Source: Cryomorpha ignava (lineage in GTDB: Bacteria > Bacteroidota > Bacteroidia > Flavobacteriales_D > Cryomorphaceae). Taken from it: a stretch of DNA of 64,000 nucleotides. Below are positions 1 through 8,883 of this stretch, in pieces. A program made the translations under genes and the position numbers. The stretch lies in the NCBI RefSeq assembly GCF_010686655.1, contig NZ_JAAGVY010000003.1:1-64000 (forward strand), read 5' to 3'. The notes beneath the pieces were generated by a model. The model had not been told where the DNA came from and ran no database searches. It saw only the letters and a program-made list of their open reading frames with translations. Position 1 is the stretch's first letter. The number at the start of each line of letters is the position of its first letter.

Positions 1-335
1 ATAGTCTACCAAAGCATATAGAAAGGATTCTTTACTATTGTAGCTATGAACATAGGAAAGACAGGACAAATCATATAGAACGCCTAATAACAGGGAGTTC
101 TTAAGTACACGCTAATTCCTTTAGGGGTCGGGGGCGCGGGAAGGCGTTGATTGATTGTTGTTATACATTCTCAAAACTTTCAGACCACGATGTGTATATA
201 GATTAGATTAATGATAGCGACTTTATGCTTTTGATTGTCATATTGAAACTGTTGATATGATTTTTATCATAAAACAGCTATTAGTAGGTATTTCACCGCT
301 GAAATCCTTAATTTTAGCATCTTTAAAACCAGAAC
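1..335. other. Non-coding left edge, no gene recognised
   Basis: A frame open from the window edge (positions 3-104, plus strand, ending in TAA) could be the tail of a gene that starts outside the window. It is too short to identify. The remaining bases up to the upp start are AT-rich apart from a short G-rich stretch near 123-140, and I see no RNA gene or convincing promoter box. Confidence 0.4.
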
Positions 336-983
336 ATGATTCAAGAAATAGGACTTCAGAATTCAATTTTTAACCAGTTTTTACGTGAAGTGCGCGATGA
401 AAAAATTCAAACAGACCGGGCGCGTTTCAGAAGAAATTTGGAACGTCTTGGTGAAATATTCGCCTACGAGATTAGTAAAAAATTGGAGTATGAAGTTGTA
501 GATGTTACCACTTCTCTGGGTAGTGCAAGTATGCGGGTGCCAAAGCAGTATCCTGTGCTGGCAACAATTATGCGCGCCGGACTTCCTTTTCACCAGGGTA
601 TGCTAAATTATTTCGATCATGCTGATTCGGCTTTTGTATCAGCATATAGAATGCATTCAAAAGATGAAGGCGATTTTAAAGTAGAAGTAGATTATATGAG
701 CTGTCCTGATTTGGATAAGCGTGAGCTTATACTTGTTGATCCCATGCTGGCAACGGGTTCATCAATGGTGAAAGTACATAGGGCATTACTTAAAAACGGT
801 GCGCCTTCTCACAATCATATTGTAACCCTGCTCGCTACCAAAGAAGGAATAAGCCTGGTTAGAAAAAATGCTCCTCCCAACACCACCATCTGGGTAGGGG
901 CAATTGACGATGAGCTTACTGCTCAAGCGTATATTGTGCCCGGCTTGGGAGATGCAGGAGACCTTTGCTATGGCGCAAAATAA
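336..983 (+). CDS. upp: Uracil phosphoribosyltransferase
   Basis: Converts uracil and PRPP to UMP in the cytoplasmic pyrimidine salvage pathway. The 215-residue length is normal for the family. The PRPP-binding loop VDPMLATGSS lies at residues 134-143, and the uracil-binding segment YIVPGLGDAGDLCYG at residues 199-213 is near the C-terminus, as in typical UPRTases. The start is an ATG about 13 bases after a T-rich stretch. The next gene begins 7 bases downstream on the same strand, so the two are probably co-transcribed. Identity is firm. Confidence 0.96.
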   Translation: MIQEIGLQNSIFNQFLREVRDEKIQTDRARFRRNLERLGEIFAYEISKKLEYEVVDVTTSLGSASMRVPKQYPVLATIMRAGLPFHQGMLNYFDHADSAFVSAYRMHSKDEGDFKVEVDYMSCPDLDKRELILVDPMLATGSSMVKVHRALLKNGAPSHNHIVTLLATKEGISLVRKNAPPNTTIWVGAIDDELTAQAYIVPGLGDAGDLCYGAK

Positions 984-990
984 ATGAGAG

Positions 991-1455
991 GTGAGCACGA
1001 TCATTGCTAAAATATTGAGCGTGTTCTTTCTCAGTACTGTAAAGTTTATGTGGGCTCCCGGTACTGCTTTGGTTTCGGGGTTCTCCTTTTTTGAAACCAT
1101 TCTTATTACCACTGTTGGTGGAATGACGGGGATAACATTTTTCTATTTTTTCGGGATGTGGGCAATAGAAAAAATTGAAGGGATAAAATCACGATCTAAA
1201 TTTTCTCGTTTTCAAAATTCTCCCAAAAAAGTTTTTACCAAAAAGAATCGCCGTATTATTAAAATCAAGGTTTCGTTTGGGTTAATAGGGTTAATCATCA
1301 TTACCCCGGCGTTGCTCAGTATTCCAATAGGATGCGTAGTAGCAGCAAAATTTTACCGACATAATAAACTCACCTATCCCTTGTTGCTTCTATCTACTTT
1401 TATCTGGTCGCTGTTTCTTACAACGATTGTTTTTTATATAAAATCAAATTGGTAA
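991..1455 (+). CDS. Small integral membrane protein, unknown function
   Basis: I do not recognise a named family. The 154-residue protein has about four hydrophobic segments: near the N-terminus, at about residues 30-55, 95-118 and 128-150. A basic loop rich in Lys, Arg and Ser lies at about residues 62-93. The chosen start is GTG at 991, because no ATG occurs before the second hydrophobic segment. It sits between upp and a YjjG-like phosphatase with gaps of 7 and 4 bases, so it is probably in one transcript with them. Base composition looks like its neighbours. Confidence 0.75.
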   Translation: MSTIIAKILSVFFLSTVKFMWAPGTALVSGFSFFETILITTVGGMTGITFFYFFGMWAIEKIEGIKSRSKFSRFQNSPKKVFTKKNRRIIKIKVSFGLIGLIIITPALLSIPIGCVVAAKFYRHNKLTYPLLLLSTFIWSLFLTTIVFYIKSNW

Positions 1456-1459
1456 ATTA

Positions 1460-2158
1460 ATGCGCCGTTACAAACACTTATTTTTTGATTTAGATAGAAC
1501 CCTTTGGGATTTTGATACAAATTCGAAATTTGCCTTAAGTGAAATATATGACACGTTTAATCTAAAGGGAGAAGGAGTAGCCGATTTAAATGAGTTTATT
1601 TCGCGGTATCAGCTTATCAATGAGCGGTTATGGGGATGGTATCGCATGGGTAATATCAAAAAAAATGATTTGAGGAGACGACGGTTTAGCGAAGCACTTG
1701 CTCATTTTGGTTGTGAGAATGAAGATTTGGGAGTTAAACTCGATGAAAACTACATCAAAATAAGTCCATACCAAAAAACGTTGATGCCTAAAGCGATTGA
1801 AACGCTTGAGTATCTTTCCGAAAAATACGCACTACACATTATCACCAATGGATTTGAAGAGGTGCAAAATATTAAGATGCAGGAATCTGGTTTGCAGCCG
1901 TTTTTTAAACACATAATAACCAGCGAGCGGGCTATGGCGCGAAAACCCGATCCGATAGTTTTTAATCTGGCCTGCAAACTAGCCAAGACTATTCCGGCAG
2001 ACTCGCTAATGATAGGCGACGATTTGGCGGCGGATATATTGGGTGCAAAAAAAGTATGGATGGATCAGGTGTATTTCAATCCATTAGAAATTTCACACGA
2101 TCACGACGATATTACTTTTGAGATTAAATCGCTTGAAGAGTTGAAGGTTATTCTGTAA
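1460..2158 (+). CDS. HAD-family nucleotidase, YjjG type
   Basis: Cytoplasmic haloacid-dehalogenase phosphatase. The YjjG group dephosphorylates (often non-canonical) pyrimidine nucleoside monophosphates. HAD motif I is FFDLDRTLWDFD (nucleophile Asp10, acid Asp12), motif II is the IITNG segment, and the C-terminal acidic motif is GDDLAADILGAK. The large gap between motifs I and II fits a C1 helical cap. Length is 232 residues, against about 225-230 for the family. The neighbouring upp fits a nucleotide-salvage or house-cleaning role, though substrate is inferred from family only. It converges with psd, with a 3-base gap. Confidence 0.85.
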   Translation: MRRYKHLFFDLDRTLWDFDTNSKFALSEIYDTFNLKGEGVADLNEFISRYQLINERLWGWYRMGNIKKNDLRRRRFSEALAHFGCENEDLGVKLDENYIKISPYQKTLMPKAIETLEYLSEKYALHIITNGFEEVQNIKMQESGLQPFFKHIITSERAMARKPDPIVFNLACKLAKTIPADSLMIGDDLAADILGAKKVWMDQVYFNPLEISHDHDDITFEIKSLEELKVIL

Positions 2159-2161
2159 AAC

Positions 2162-2821
2162 TTAGCTTTTTGGTAAAACAGCCAAAACAGTTTTAGATCC
2201 AACAACTTTGTCGTCGATATTCACTTTTATTTCGCTGCCAAGCGGAAGGAAAACATCTACACGCGATCCGAATTTGATAAAACCAAACTCGGTACTCTGG
2301 CTAACTTCAGTACCCGGTTTTGAATAGCAAATAATACGACGGGCTACCGCTCCGGCTATTTGCCTGAAAAGTACAGACACACCCTTACTGTTTTCAACCA
2401 CAACTGTAGTACGTTCATTATCGGTGCTTGACTTTGGGTGCCAAGCCACCAGGTATTTTCCCTTGTGATACTTAAAGTACTTGACGATTCCGCTGATGGG
2501 GTACCAGTTTATGTGCACATTTAATGGCGACATAAATATGGATACCTGAATACGTTTGTCTTTGAGATATTCAGTTTCAGTCGTTTCTTCAATTACTACA
2601 ACCTTTCCGTCGGCAGGGCATATTACCAGATTTTCATCTGATGTAATAACACGCTTCGGAACGCGGAAAAATTGCACAACCAAAAAGAAAAAAATCAGTG
2701 TAACGGGAATGGAAAATGCGAGAAATATATTCGGCGCAAGCCAATAAACCAATAGATTGATACCCACGATAAGTAAGAAAGTAGTGAGCATAATAAGGGT
2801 TCCTTCGCGGTGCAATTTCAT
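2162..2821 (-). CDS. psd: Phosphatidylserine decarboxylase, short form
   Basis: Membrane-associated, pyruvoyl-dependent enzyme making phosphatidylethanolamine from phosphatidylserine. The 219-residue length matches the short (PSD-A) form. Two hydrophobic segments cover about residues 8-30 and 33-52. The conserved CPADGKVV block surrounds residue 70. The self-cleavage site is the Gly-Ser pair in IKFGSRVDV (residues 185-186), where Ser becomes the pyruvoyl group. It lies last in a minus-strand run behind cdsA, which makes CDP-diacylglycerol for the same pathway. No phosphatidylserine synthase is in the window. Confidence 0.95.
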   Translation of the reverse strand: MKLHREGTLIMLTTFLLIVGINLLVYWLAPNIFLAFSIPVTLIFFFLVVQFFRVPKRVITSDENLVICPADGKVVVIEETTETEYLKDKRIQVSIFMSPLNVHINWYPISGIVKYFKYHKGKYLVAWHPKSSTDNERTTVVVENSKGVSVLFRQIAGAVARRIICYSKPGTEVSQSTEFGFIKFGSRVDVFLPLGSEIKVNIDDKVVGSKTVLAVLPKS

Positions 2822-2838
2822 GTTTCTGTAGAGTTAAG

Positions 2839-3657
2839 TTAATGGACAAAAATCATAAGGTACGTAAATACGATTGGGCTAGCCAGCAATACGCCGTCAA
2901 ATCTATCTAATATTCCGCCATGTCCGGGCAATAAATTGCTGGAATCTTTCACCTTGAGACTGCGCTTTAACATAGACTCAACCAAATCGCCAAAAGAAGC
3001 CGAGATGGTGATTAGAATGGCGAGAATAAGCCAATTTTGAACTGTAAATTGTTGGTAATATATGGATATTATCCATCCGCCACCTATTGCGGCAAGCATT
3101 CCACCTATCAATCCTTCCCAAGTTTTATTGGGCGATATACGCGGAAAAAGTTTGTGTCGGCCAAACAGTCTGCCAAAAGCGTATGCACCGGTATCATTCA
3201 GCCAAAGCATAACGAAAAACCCAAGAACAATTTCAGGTTGATATTCGTGAATGATTTCTTCAAAGCTAAACACGTTTAGCAATGCAAGCGGTGCCATTAC
3301 ATAAATAATTCCGATGATGGTATGGGCAATATTATTGAAAGGGTCTGGCCGCTGGCGGTACAGCTCATAGATGAAAATTGCAATAAAGAATGGTATGCTC
3401 AATCCCACGTATTGTATGGGCACTACATTTAGCTTCACTAATTCTATGGCTATATAAAGAACAGTACCGGTAATTACCCCCAGCGTGCTTTGCGGATGGG
3501 TACCACCAATTTTGGCAAGACTATAATATTCAAGCATACCCAATACACCCACCACGTAAAATAGCGAAGCGAGTGTATAAGGATTGTAAACAATAGAACT
3601 TATTACTACTATAAGGAACACTAGCCCTGTTGATATTCTTAAAAAGAGTTCTCTCAC
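2839..3657 (-). CDS. cdsA: Phosphatidate cytidylyltransferase (CDP-DAG synthase)
   Basis: Inner-membrane enzyme converting phosphatidic acid and CTP to CDP-diacylglycerol, the precursor of bacterial phospholipids. The 272-residue protein is largely hydrophobic with about seven or eight membrane segments. It carries the family signature near the C-terminus: the SPNKTWEG motif at about residue 180, then DLVESMLKRSLKVKDSSN, then PGHGGILDRFDG. Its start overlaps the end of the preceding small gene by 4 bases, indicating translational coupling. psd follows 17 bases downstream. Identity is firm. Confidence 0.96.
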   Translation of the reverse strand: MRELFLRISTGLVFLIVVISSIVYNPYTLASLFYVVGVLGMLEYYSLAKIGGTHPQSTLGVITGTVLYIAIELVKLNVVPIQYVGLSIPFFIAIFIYELYRQRPDPFNNIAHTIIGIIYVMAPLALLNVFSFEEIIHEYQPEIVLGFFVMLWLNDTGAYAFGRLFGRHKLFPRISPNKTWEGLIGGMLAAIGGGWIISIYYQQFTVQNWLILAILITISASFGDLVESMLKRSLKVKDSSNLLPGHGGILDRFDGVLLASPIVFTYLMIFVH

Positions 3658-3860
3658 AACTGGGCTTCGCTAATTATTTTATTTGCATGAATAACATCGG
3701 TGTTTAAGACCAATAAATTTATGTCGCCGATGGTTACGTAAATAGAATCTTGTTGGTTTAAAACAATTGATTCTATGTCATATGAACTGAGTAAATGCTT
3801 CAACAGCTGAATTTTATGCATTTGCCTAGAGCTGTAAACCAAGACCCAATCCTTTTCCAT
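3654..3860 (-). CDS. DUF2007-type small protein
   Basis: A 68-residue protein starting MEKDWVLVYSS, with alternating beta and helix pattern typical of DUF2007 (a ferredoxin-like fold labelled putative signal transducing protein). Function is unknown. It lies 6 bases after ftsH and overlaps cdsA by 4 bases, so it is translated with membrane-maintenance genes. No signal peptide or membrane segment is visible. The family call rests on the residue pattern and on the recurring position of such a gene between ftsH and cdsA in Bacteroidota. Confidence 0.75.
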   Translation of the reverse strand: MEKDWVLVYSSRQMHKIQLLKHLLSSYDIESIVLNQQDSIYVTIGDINLLVLNTDVIHANKIISEAQL

Positions 3861-3866
3861 CTATTC

Positions 3867-6002
3867 TTAGTCCTTTCCGTCCTTGGTATTTACCTCGGCA
3901 ATGTTTTCCTGATCGTCTTCGGTTTCTAGATTTTCAGAGATTCCTTCACCTAATGAAGTTGGTTTTTCACTAGCCGGACGAAGCTTTTTTTCGTCATCTT
4001 CATGGCTGGTCGGTATTAAATGCTCCTCAGTTTCGTAAGGTCGCTTGCCAAATATCTTCTGCAAGTCTTCTTTAAAAATCACTTCTTTTTCTAGCAGCTG
4101 AGTGGCAAGTAGGGTAAGTTTTTCTTCATTCTCGCGCAAAATTTGCTTAGCACGTTCATATTGAGCTTCGATAATTTTTTTAACCTCCGCGTCAATTTTT
4201 TCAGATGTTTTCTCGCTATACGGTTTGGTGAAATTGTAATCAGACGATCCTGAAGAGTCGTAGAAACTAATGTTTCCAATTTCTTCATTCAGTCCATACA
4301 CTGTTACCATCGCATAAGCTTGCTTGGTTACTTTCTCTAAATCGCTTAAAGCGCCGGTAGAAATTTCATCAAAAACCACTTTCTCTGCGGCTCGTCCACC
4401 CAGGGCTGCACACATTTCATCAAGTATTTGATTAATGGTATTTAGTTGGCGTTCTTCAGGGAGATACCACGCTGCGCCGAGCGACTGCCCACGGGGAACA
4501 ATGGTGACTTTTACCAATGGAGAAGCGTGCTCAAGCAACCACGATACAGTAGCGTGACCAGCTTCGTGATAGGCAATAACTTTTTTCTCTTTCTTGGTAA
4601 TAATCTTATTCTTCTTCTCAAGGCCTCCGATAATACGGTCTACGGCATCGAGAAAATCTTCCTTGGTTACCATTTTTTTCTTGCGTCGCGCTGCAATAAG
4701 TGCTGCTTCATTACAAATATTGGCAATATCTGCACCGCTAAATCCAGGTGTTTGCTTGGCAAGAAAATCAACATCAATAGATTTGTCTACTTTAATAGGA
4801 GCTAGGTGGACTTTAAAAATCTCTTTTCGCTCATTTAAGTCAGGCATATCAACGTAAATCTGTCTGTCGAAACGACCTGCACGCATAAGTGCTCTGTCTA
4901 ATATGTCGGCGCGGTTGGTGGCCGCGAGAATGATTACTCCACTGTTTGTTCCAAAACCATCCATCTCTGTAAGTAGCTGATTTAGTGTATTCTCTCGTTC
5001 ATCGTTGGCGCCCATGCTCGCGTTTTTACCACGTGCTCTACCTATGGCATCAATCTCGTCGATAAATATGATTGCCGGTGCCTTTTCTTTGGCTTGCTTA
5101 AACAAGTCGCGTACGCGCGAAGCGCCAACTCCAACAAACATTTCTACAAAGTCTGAACCCGAAAGTGAGAAGAACGGTACTTGTGCTTCTCCTGCAACGG
5201 CTTTCGCCAACAGGGTTTTCCCTGTTCCGGGAGGTCCTACTAAAAGTGCTCCTTTTGGAATTTTAGCACCCAGAGTGGTATATCTTTTCGGGTTTTTAAG
5301 GAAATCTACAATTTCCTGCACTTCTTCTTTGGCACCTTCCAGACCGGCTACATCATTAAATGTTGTAGAGGTTTGTTTGGTTTTATCAAATAACTGCGCT
5401 CTTGATTTACCGATATTGAAAATCTGTCCGCCGGCACCACCGCCACCGCCTATTCGGCGCATAACAAACATCCATACAGCAATCATAATTCCGATAAAGA
5501 GCACCCAGGTAAAGAGTTCCTTACCCCAATCGCTGCGTGTTTTATAATCATATGCCAGGTTGTACTCGCTGCTCCAGCTATCTAGTTTTTCCTGAAAGCT
5601 GTCTGCCGGCCCAATATCAAATTTATAATGCGGACCCGAATTTTGTGCTCCTGAAATAAGCGGAGATTTAATGCGCTTGCTGTGCTTTTCCTTCTTTAGT
5701 GCTTCTTTCTTTAAAAACACTTCGGCCATCTGCTTATTGTAAACCACTACGCGTTCTACTTCACCTTGTTCAACCATTTGCTCAAACTCGGTCAAATTGA
5801 TGTCTGTCATGTTGCCATTCCAGTTAAAAAGGTTGAGCGATATAAGCACAACTCCAATAATGGCGTAAATCCAGTAGAAGTTAAAAGGCTTTTTTGAATT
5901 CTTATCGCCGTTGCCACCACTACCACCCGTCGGAGGCGTAATTTTCTTCTTCAGGTTTTTGTACTGCTTATTGTCTTTATTATTATCTTTCTTTTCTGTC
6001 AT
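3867..6002 (-). CDS. ftsH: ATP-dependent zinc metalloprotease FtsH
   Basis: Membrane-anchored AAA+ protease that extracts and degrades membrane and regulatory proteins. The 711-residue protein has a charged N-terminal tail, membrane segments at about 43-60 and 163-182 flanking a periplasmic domain, and a glycine-rich linker. It then has Walker A GPPGTGKT (256-263), Walker B IIFIDEID (311-318), the arginine-finger region near AGRFDR, and zinc motif HEAGH (479-483). The C-terminus has a long acidic tail. The rsfS gene is 21 bases upstream and a DUF2007 gene 6 bases downstream, in one operon. Confidence 0.98.
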   Translation of the reverse strand: MTEKKDNNKDNKQYKNLKKKITPPTGGSGGNGDKNSKKPFNFYWIYAIIGVVLISLNLFNWNGNMTDINLTEFEQMVEQGEVERVVVYNKQMAEVFLKKEALKKEKHSKRIKSPLISGAQNSGPHYKFDIGPADSFQEKLDSWSSEYNLAYDYKTRSDWGKELFTWVLFIGIMIAVWMFVMRRIGGGGGAGGQIFNIGKSRAQLFDKTKQTSTTFNDVAGLEGAKEEVQEIVDFLKNPKRYTTLGAKIPKGALLVGPPGTGKTLLAKAVAGEAQVPFFSLSGSDFVEMFVGVGASRVRDLFKQAKEKAPAIIFIDEIDAIGRARGKNASMGANDERENTLNQLLTEMDGFGTNSGVIILAATNRADILDRALMRAGRFDRQIYVDMPDLNERKEIFKVHLAPIKVDKSIDVDFLAKQTPGFSGADIANICNEAALIAARRKKKMVTKEDFLDAVDRIIGGLEKKNKIITKKEKKVIAYHEAGHATVSWLLEHASPLVKVTIVPRGQSLGAAWYLPEERQLNTINQILDEMCAALGGRAAEKVVFDEISTGALSDLEKVTKQAYAMVTVYGLNEEIGNISFYDSSGSSDYNFTKPYSEKTSEKIDAEVKKIIEAQYERAKQILRENEEKLTLLATQLLEKEVIFKEDLQKIFGKRPYETEEHLIPTSHEDDEKKLRPASEKPTSLGEGISENLETEDDQENIAEVNTKDGKD

Positions 6003-6023
6003 TTCCCTAATTTATCAATCAGC

Positions 6024-6398
6024 TTAAAACTGATATTCAATTTGTTTAACATCGGCATCCGCCCAAAGTTTTTCGAGGTTGTAAAACTCCCGTGCTTCTT
6101 CGTTAAAGATGTGGACTACGATATTAAAGTAGTCTAGCAGAATCCATTCTGCATTTTCTTTTCCTTCCTTATGAAACGGCGATTCGCCAGTTTCGCTATA
6201 AATTATTTTTTCTACAGAACGCGCAATAGCATCTACCTGAACATGTGAAGTTCCATGGCAGATGATAAAGAAATCACTAACAGAATTGTGGATTTTTCGC
6301 AGGTCAATAGATAATATTTCGTGCCCTTTCACCTCTTGAATTCCGCGCACAGCGGCCTCGGCGAGGTCTTGGGATGAAGTAATGTTTTTGTTTACCAT
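6024..6398 (-). CDS. rsfS: Ribosomal silencing factor RsfS
   Basis: Binds ribosomal protein L14 on the 50S subunit and blocks subunit joining, lowering translation in starvation. The 124-residue length fits. Conserved segments seen are the DFFIICHGTSHVQVDAIA block (about residues 42-59), the EGKENAEWILLDYFNIVVHI block, and the C-terminal EEAREFYNLEKLWADA. It is the first gene of the minus-strand run to ftsH, DUF2007, cdsA and psd, and a promoter box lies just upstream. It is divergent from birA. Confidence 0.95.
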   Translation of the reverse strand: MVNKNITSSQDLAEAAVRGIQEVKGHEILSIDLRKIHNSVSDFFIICHGTSHVQVDAIARSVEKIIYSETGESPFHKEGKENAEWILLDYFNIVVHIFNEEAREFYNLEKLWADADVKQIEYQF

Positions 6399-6420
6399 TA
6401 ATTTGATTTACTCAAGTCAG

Positions 6421-6428
6421 CAAAATTA
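6421..6428 (-). promoter_or_regulatory. -7 promoter box for the rsfS-ftsH run
   Basis: Read on the minus strand this is TAATTTTG, an exact match to the Bacteroidota -7 consensus TAnnTTTG. It ends 22 bases before the rsfS ATG, giving a predicted leader of about 15 bases. No clear -33 TTG was found at the usual distance, so this rests on one box. Confidence 0.45.
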
Positions 6429-6478
6429 AGCAATTTAGCCCATCGTTTAGGTATAGATCAGATGCAAATCACCTTTTT

Positions 6479-7213
6479 ATGATAGGAAATAAAATTACTC
6501 AGTTTAATTCTCTTGATAGCACAAGCAACTATGTTGCCAAACAGCTAATTAGCGGTGATTACGAAGAGGGAGATGTAATTCTGGCACATTTTCAGACGGA
6601 AGGGCGCGGACAGCGCGGCAGCTTTTGGCAGAGTGTTTCCGGTCAAAACCTCACTTTTAGCTTTGCTTTAAGGTCAGATTTTCTGAATATCCACGAGCAT
6701 TTTATTTTTTCTAAAGCTGTTTCGGTGGCAATTTACGACCTGCTTTGCAAGCGACTTAAAACAGATGTTTCTATAAAATGGCCCAACGACATACTGGTTT
6801 CTGACCAAAAAATTTGCGGTATTCTACTCGAAACCAAAATAATTGATTCACAAAAGTACACCATTTTTGGACTTGGATTAAACGTGAATCAAGGCGAATT
6901 TCCCATAGGCTTAAAAGCCACGAGTATCGCGCTGCAATTGAGAGAATCAATTTCTGTGAATGAAATTCTGACCGATTTAATTCGCGAACTAAACGCTTGT
7001 CTAAAGCCGATTACTGACGGCTATTATGATGATATTGAGTGGCGCTATATGAATGCACTATACGGTGCACATGAATGGATAAATTTCACAGAAGAAAACC
7101 GCAGCTTTTATGGAAAAATACGCGAAGTAGATAATGCCGGCGTAATGCTCGTTAAATCAAAACAAGGGAATGCCTTAAATTACCGAACAAAAGAAGTCAC
7201 GATTAATTACTAA
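6479..7213 (+). CDS. birA: Biotin--[acetyl-CoA-carboxylase] ligase
   Basis: Activates biotin with ATP and attaches it to the carrier domain of acetyl-CoA carboxylase. Signatures are GRGQRGSFWQS (biotin/AMP loop, residues 41-51), KWPNDILV (about 100-107) and KICGILLETK (about 111-120). The protein has 244 residues and no N-terminal helix-turn-helix, so it is the non-regulatory (group I) form and should not repress transcription. It is divergent from rsfS and its 3' end overlaps the convergent downstream gene by 11 bases. Confidence 0.95.
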   Translation: MIGNKITQFNSLDSTSNYVAKQLISGDYEEGDVILAHFQTEGRGQRGSFWQSVSGQNLTFSFALRSDFLNIHEHFIFSKAVSVAIYDLLCKRLKTDVSIKWPNDILVSDQKICGILLETKIIDSQKYTIFGLGLNVNQGEFPIGLKATSIALQLRESISVNEILTDLIRELNACLKPITDGYYDDIEWRYMNALYGAHEWINFTEENRSFYGKIREVDNAGVMLVKSKQGNALNYRTKEVTINY

Positions 7214-7604
7214 CTTTTTCGGTCAGCCTGTCAGCTATGAAATCAAAAAGATTGGTAAGCGGCTTTTGCACCATCATTTTTAAAAATGGATTTACCTTGG
7301 CTTCCATTATTTGATAAACCGTGGTTTCGTCATCATTTCCAGACAAATAAATATTTAATGTAAATGGAAATGGTGATTTTTCGCCACTTTCAAGAAGGAT
7401 GTGGTCAAACTCGGTACTATCTTTCAAATTTAAATCTATTGTTGCCGTACCCTGTACTTTAAAACTACAGTAGGTTTCAGTGCTTTCCCATTCAGAAATG
7501 CGGTCTTCTGGAAGAAGATTATTGAAATTATTTAGATCAGTAATATATTTGAATACTTTTTCGCGACCCGCAGGTACATTTACTTTTTTACTTTCTATTT
7601 TCAT
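7203..7604 (-). CDS. SRPBCC (START-like) domain protein
   Basis: A 133-residue cytoplasmic protein with the START-like pattern: an N-terminal strand (MKIESKKVNVPAG), the REKVFKYITDLNNFNNLLP helix region, antiparallel strands, and a long C-terminal helix ending in FDFIADRLTEKV. Such folds bind hydrophobic ligands. The ligand is unknown, and similar genes next to pyrE in Bacteroidota are usually called polyketide cyclase/dehydrase-like. It starts 3 bases after the pyrE stop and so is probably co-transcribed with it. Confidence 0.8.
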   Translation of the reverse strand: MKIESKKVNVPAGREKVFKYITDLNNFNNLLPEDRISEWESTETYCSFKVQGTATIDLNLKDSTEFDHILLESGEKSPFPFTLNIYLSGNDDETTVYQIMEAKVNPFLKMMVQKPLTNLFDFIADRLTEKVSN

Positions 7605-7607
7605 TGC

Positions 7608-8249
7608 TTACTGTCCCCAGGTTTCAGGCGAAACGCGCCAATTTTCTAATGATTCTACTTCTTTTTGGTCAATATATTCGGCTTTTACGGCTTGCTTTAT
7701 CAGGTTGCTGTAATCTGTTAGAGTTACCAGCTGTACGTCTGCTTTTTCGAAAGCTTCTTTAGCGCGTTCAAAACCATAAGTAAATATGGCAGCCATGCCT
7801 TTTATCGATGCGTTTGATGCGCGAAGCGCATCTACCGCGAGCAAACTGCTCTTTCCGGTTGATACTAAATCTTCAATAACGACAACAGACTGGCCTGACT
7901 CTAAATGACCTTCAATCATGTTTTGCATGCCGTGGCCTTTAGTAGACGAACGTACATATACAAAAGGAACTCCAAGCTCCTGAGCGATAAGGGCACCTTG
8001 AGCGATTCCGCCTGTAGCCACGCCCGCTATTACATCTGGTTTTCCAAAATTTTCTAAAATGGCATCCACATAATTTTGACGTATAAATGTCCGAATCTTT
8101 GGATATGAGAGGGTTACACGGTTGTCGCAATATATAGGCGACTTCCATCCGCTTGCCCAGGTAAATGGATTTTCGGGCTGAAGTTTAACAGCCTTGACTT
8201 GTAGGAGAAATTCTGCTACTTTTAGAGCCGAATCACGTTTAGATTGCAT
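7608..8249 (-). CDS. pyrE: Orotate phosphoribosyltransferase
   Basis: Converts orotate and PRPP to OMP in de novo pyrimidine synthesis. The 213-residue protein carries the orotate-site segment PFTWASGWKSPIYCDNR (about residues 24-40), the flexible loop around KGHGMQN, and the PRPP motif VVVIEDLVSTGKSS. The ATG start gives the usual N-terminal helix. It is divergent from the Nudix gene, with only 8 bases between the two start codons, so its promoter must lie inside the Nudix reading frame or at the junction. Confidence 0.96.
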   Translation of the reverse strand: MQSKRDSALKVAEFLLQVKAVKLQPENPFTWASGWKSPIYCDNRVTLSYPKIRTFIRQNYVDAILENFGKPDVIAGVATGGIAQGALIAQELGVPFVYVRSSTKGHGMQNMIEGHLESGQSVVVIEDLVSTGKSSLLAVDALRASNASIKGMAAIFTYGFERAKEAFEKADVQLVTLTDYSNLIKQAVKAEYIDQKEVESLENWRVSPETWGQ

Positions 8250-8254
8250 GGCTG

Positions 8255-8283
8255 CAAATGTATAAAGTTTTCTTCAACGACAA
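8255..8283 (-). promoter_or_regulatory. Candidate pyrE promoter inside the Nudix gene
   Basis: On the minus strand there is TTG, then 18 bases, then TACATTTG, which fits the Bacteroidota pattern TTG ~19 TAnnTTTG exactly. The -7 box ends only 5 bases before the pyrE ATG, so the transcript would start at or next to the start codon (leaderless or nearly so). The short distance makes this tentative. Confidence 0.4.
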
Positions 8284-8875
8284 GTTCGTTTTACTTACAG
8301 ATAAATATGAATATGATGTCCTCGGTAAGGGGGTCTTACTTTTGCGTTATGAAGATTTTGAAGAGCTACACTTTGTGATTGCCTTGCTCAATGAATCAAA
8401 ATTCGTTAGTGCAGTAGTTATTTTAAGCACTGATGTAGAAGAGCTTTGGGCCGATTTTAGAAGTCATTTTGTGGAAATTGATGCTGCAGGTGGTTTAGTA
8501 ACCAATAGCAGGAATGAATTACTTCTTATTCACCGGAACGGTTTATGGGATTTGCCTAAGGGCAAGCTCGAAGAAAGCGAACACGCCAGTGATGGAGCTT
8601 TGAGAGAGGTAGAAGAGGAATGTGGTATTACAGACTTGCAGCTGGTTGACAAAATTACCACCACATACCACGTTTACTCAATGAAGGGTTTTACTTATTT
8701 AAAACGCACTTTTTGGTACTCCATGATTAGCAATCAAGAAGAATTTGTTCCGCAAGGCGATGAGGGGATTGATAAAGTGGAGTGGGTGAAAATAGAAGAA
8801 TTCAATTGGGATAATCTGGAAACGTATGCTTCTATAAAAGAGGTTGTTAATCAGTTTTTGGTGCTTGGTGCTTAA
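8258..8875 (+). CDS. Nudix hydrolase
   Basis: Hydrolyses a nucleoside-diphosphate-linked substrate; which one cannot be told. The Nudix box runs from GKLEESE to REVEEECGI (about residues 107-129), with all catalytic Glu residues present. The N-terminal 65 or so residues form an extra domain ahead of the Nudix fold, as in many Bacteroidota members of 200-210 residues. It is divergent from pyrE (8 bases) and converges with dabA (gap 8 bases). Confidence 0.88.
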   Translation: MYKVFFNDKFVLLTDKYEYDVLGKGVLLLRYEDFEELHFVIALLNESKFVSAVVILSTDVEELWADFRSHFVEIDAAGGLVTNSRNELLLIHRNGLWDLPKGKLEESEHASDGALREVEEECGITDLQLVDKITTTYHVYSMKGFTYLKRTFWYSMISNQEEFVPQGDEGIDKVEWVKIEEFNWDNLETYASIKEVVNQFLVLGA

Positions 8876-8883
8876 TTTTTGGC

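Noticed and set aside
3-104. Tail of a gene entering from the left edge
   Set aside because: Only 33 codons are visible and I cannot identify them, so it is not listed as a coding region.
5005-5547. Open frame of 180 codons opposite ftsH
   Set aside because: It is antisense to the highly conserved FtsH AAA+ domain and is low in complexity, a shadow of that gene.
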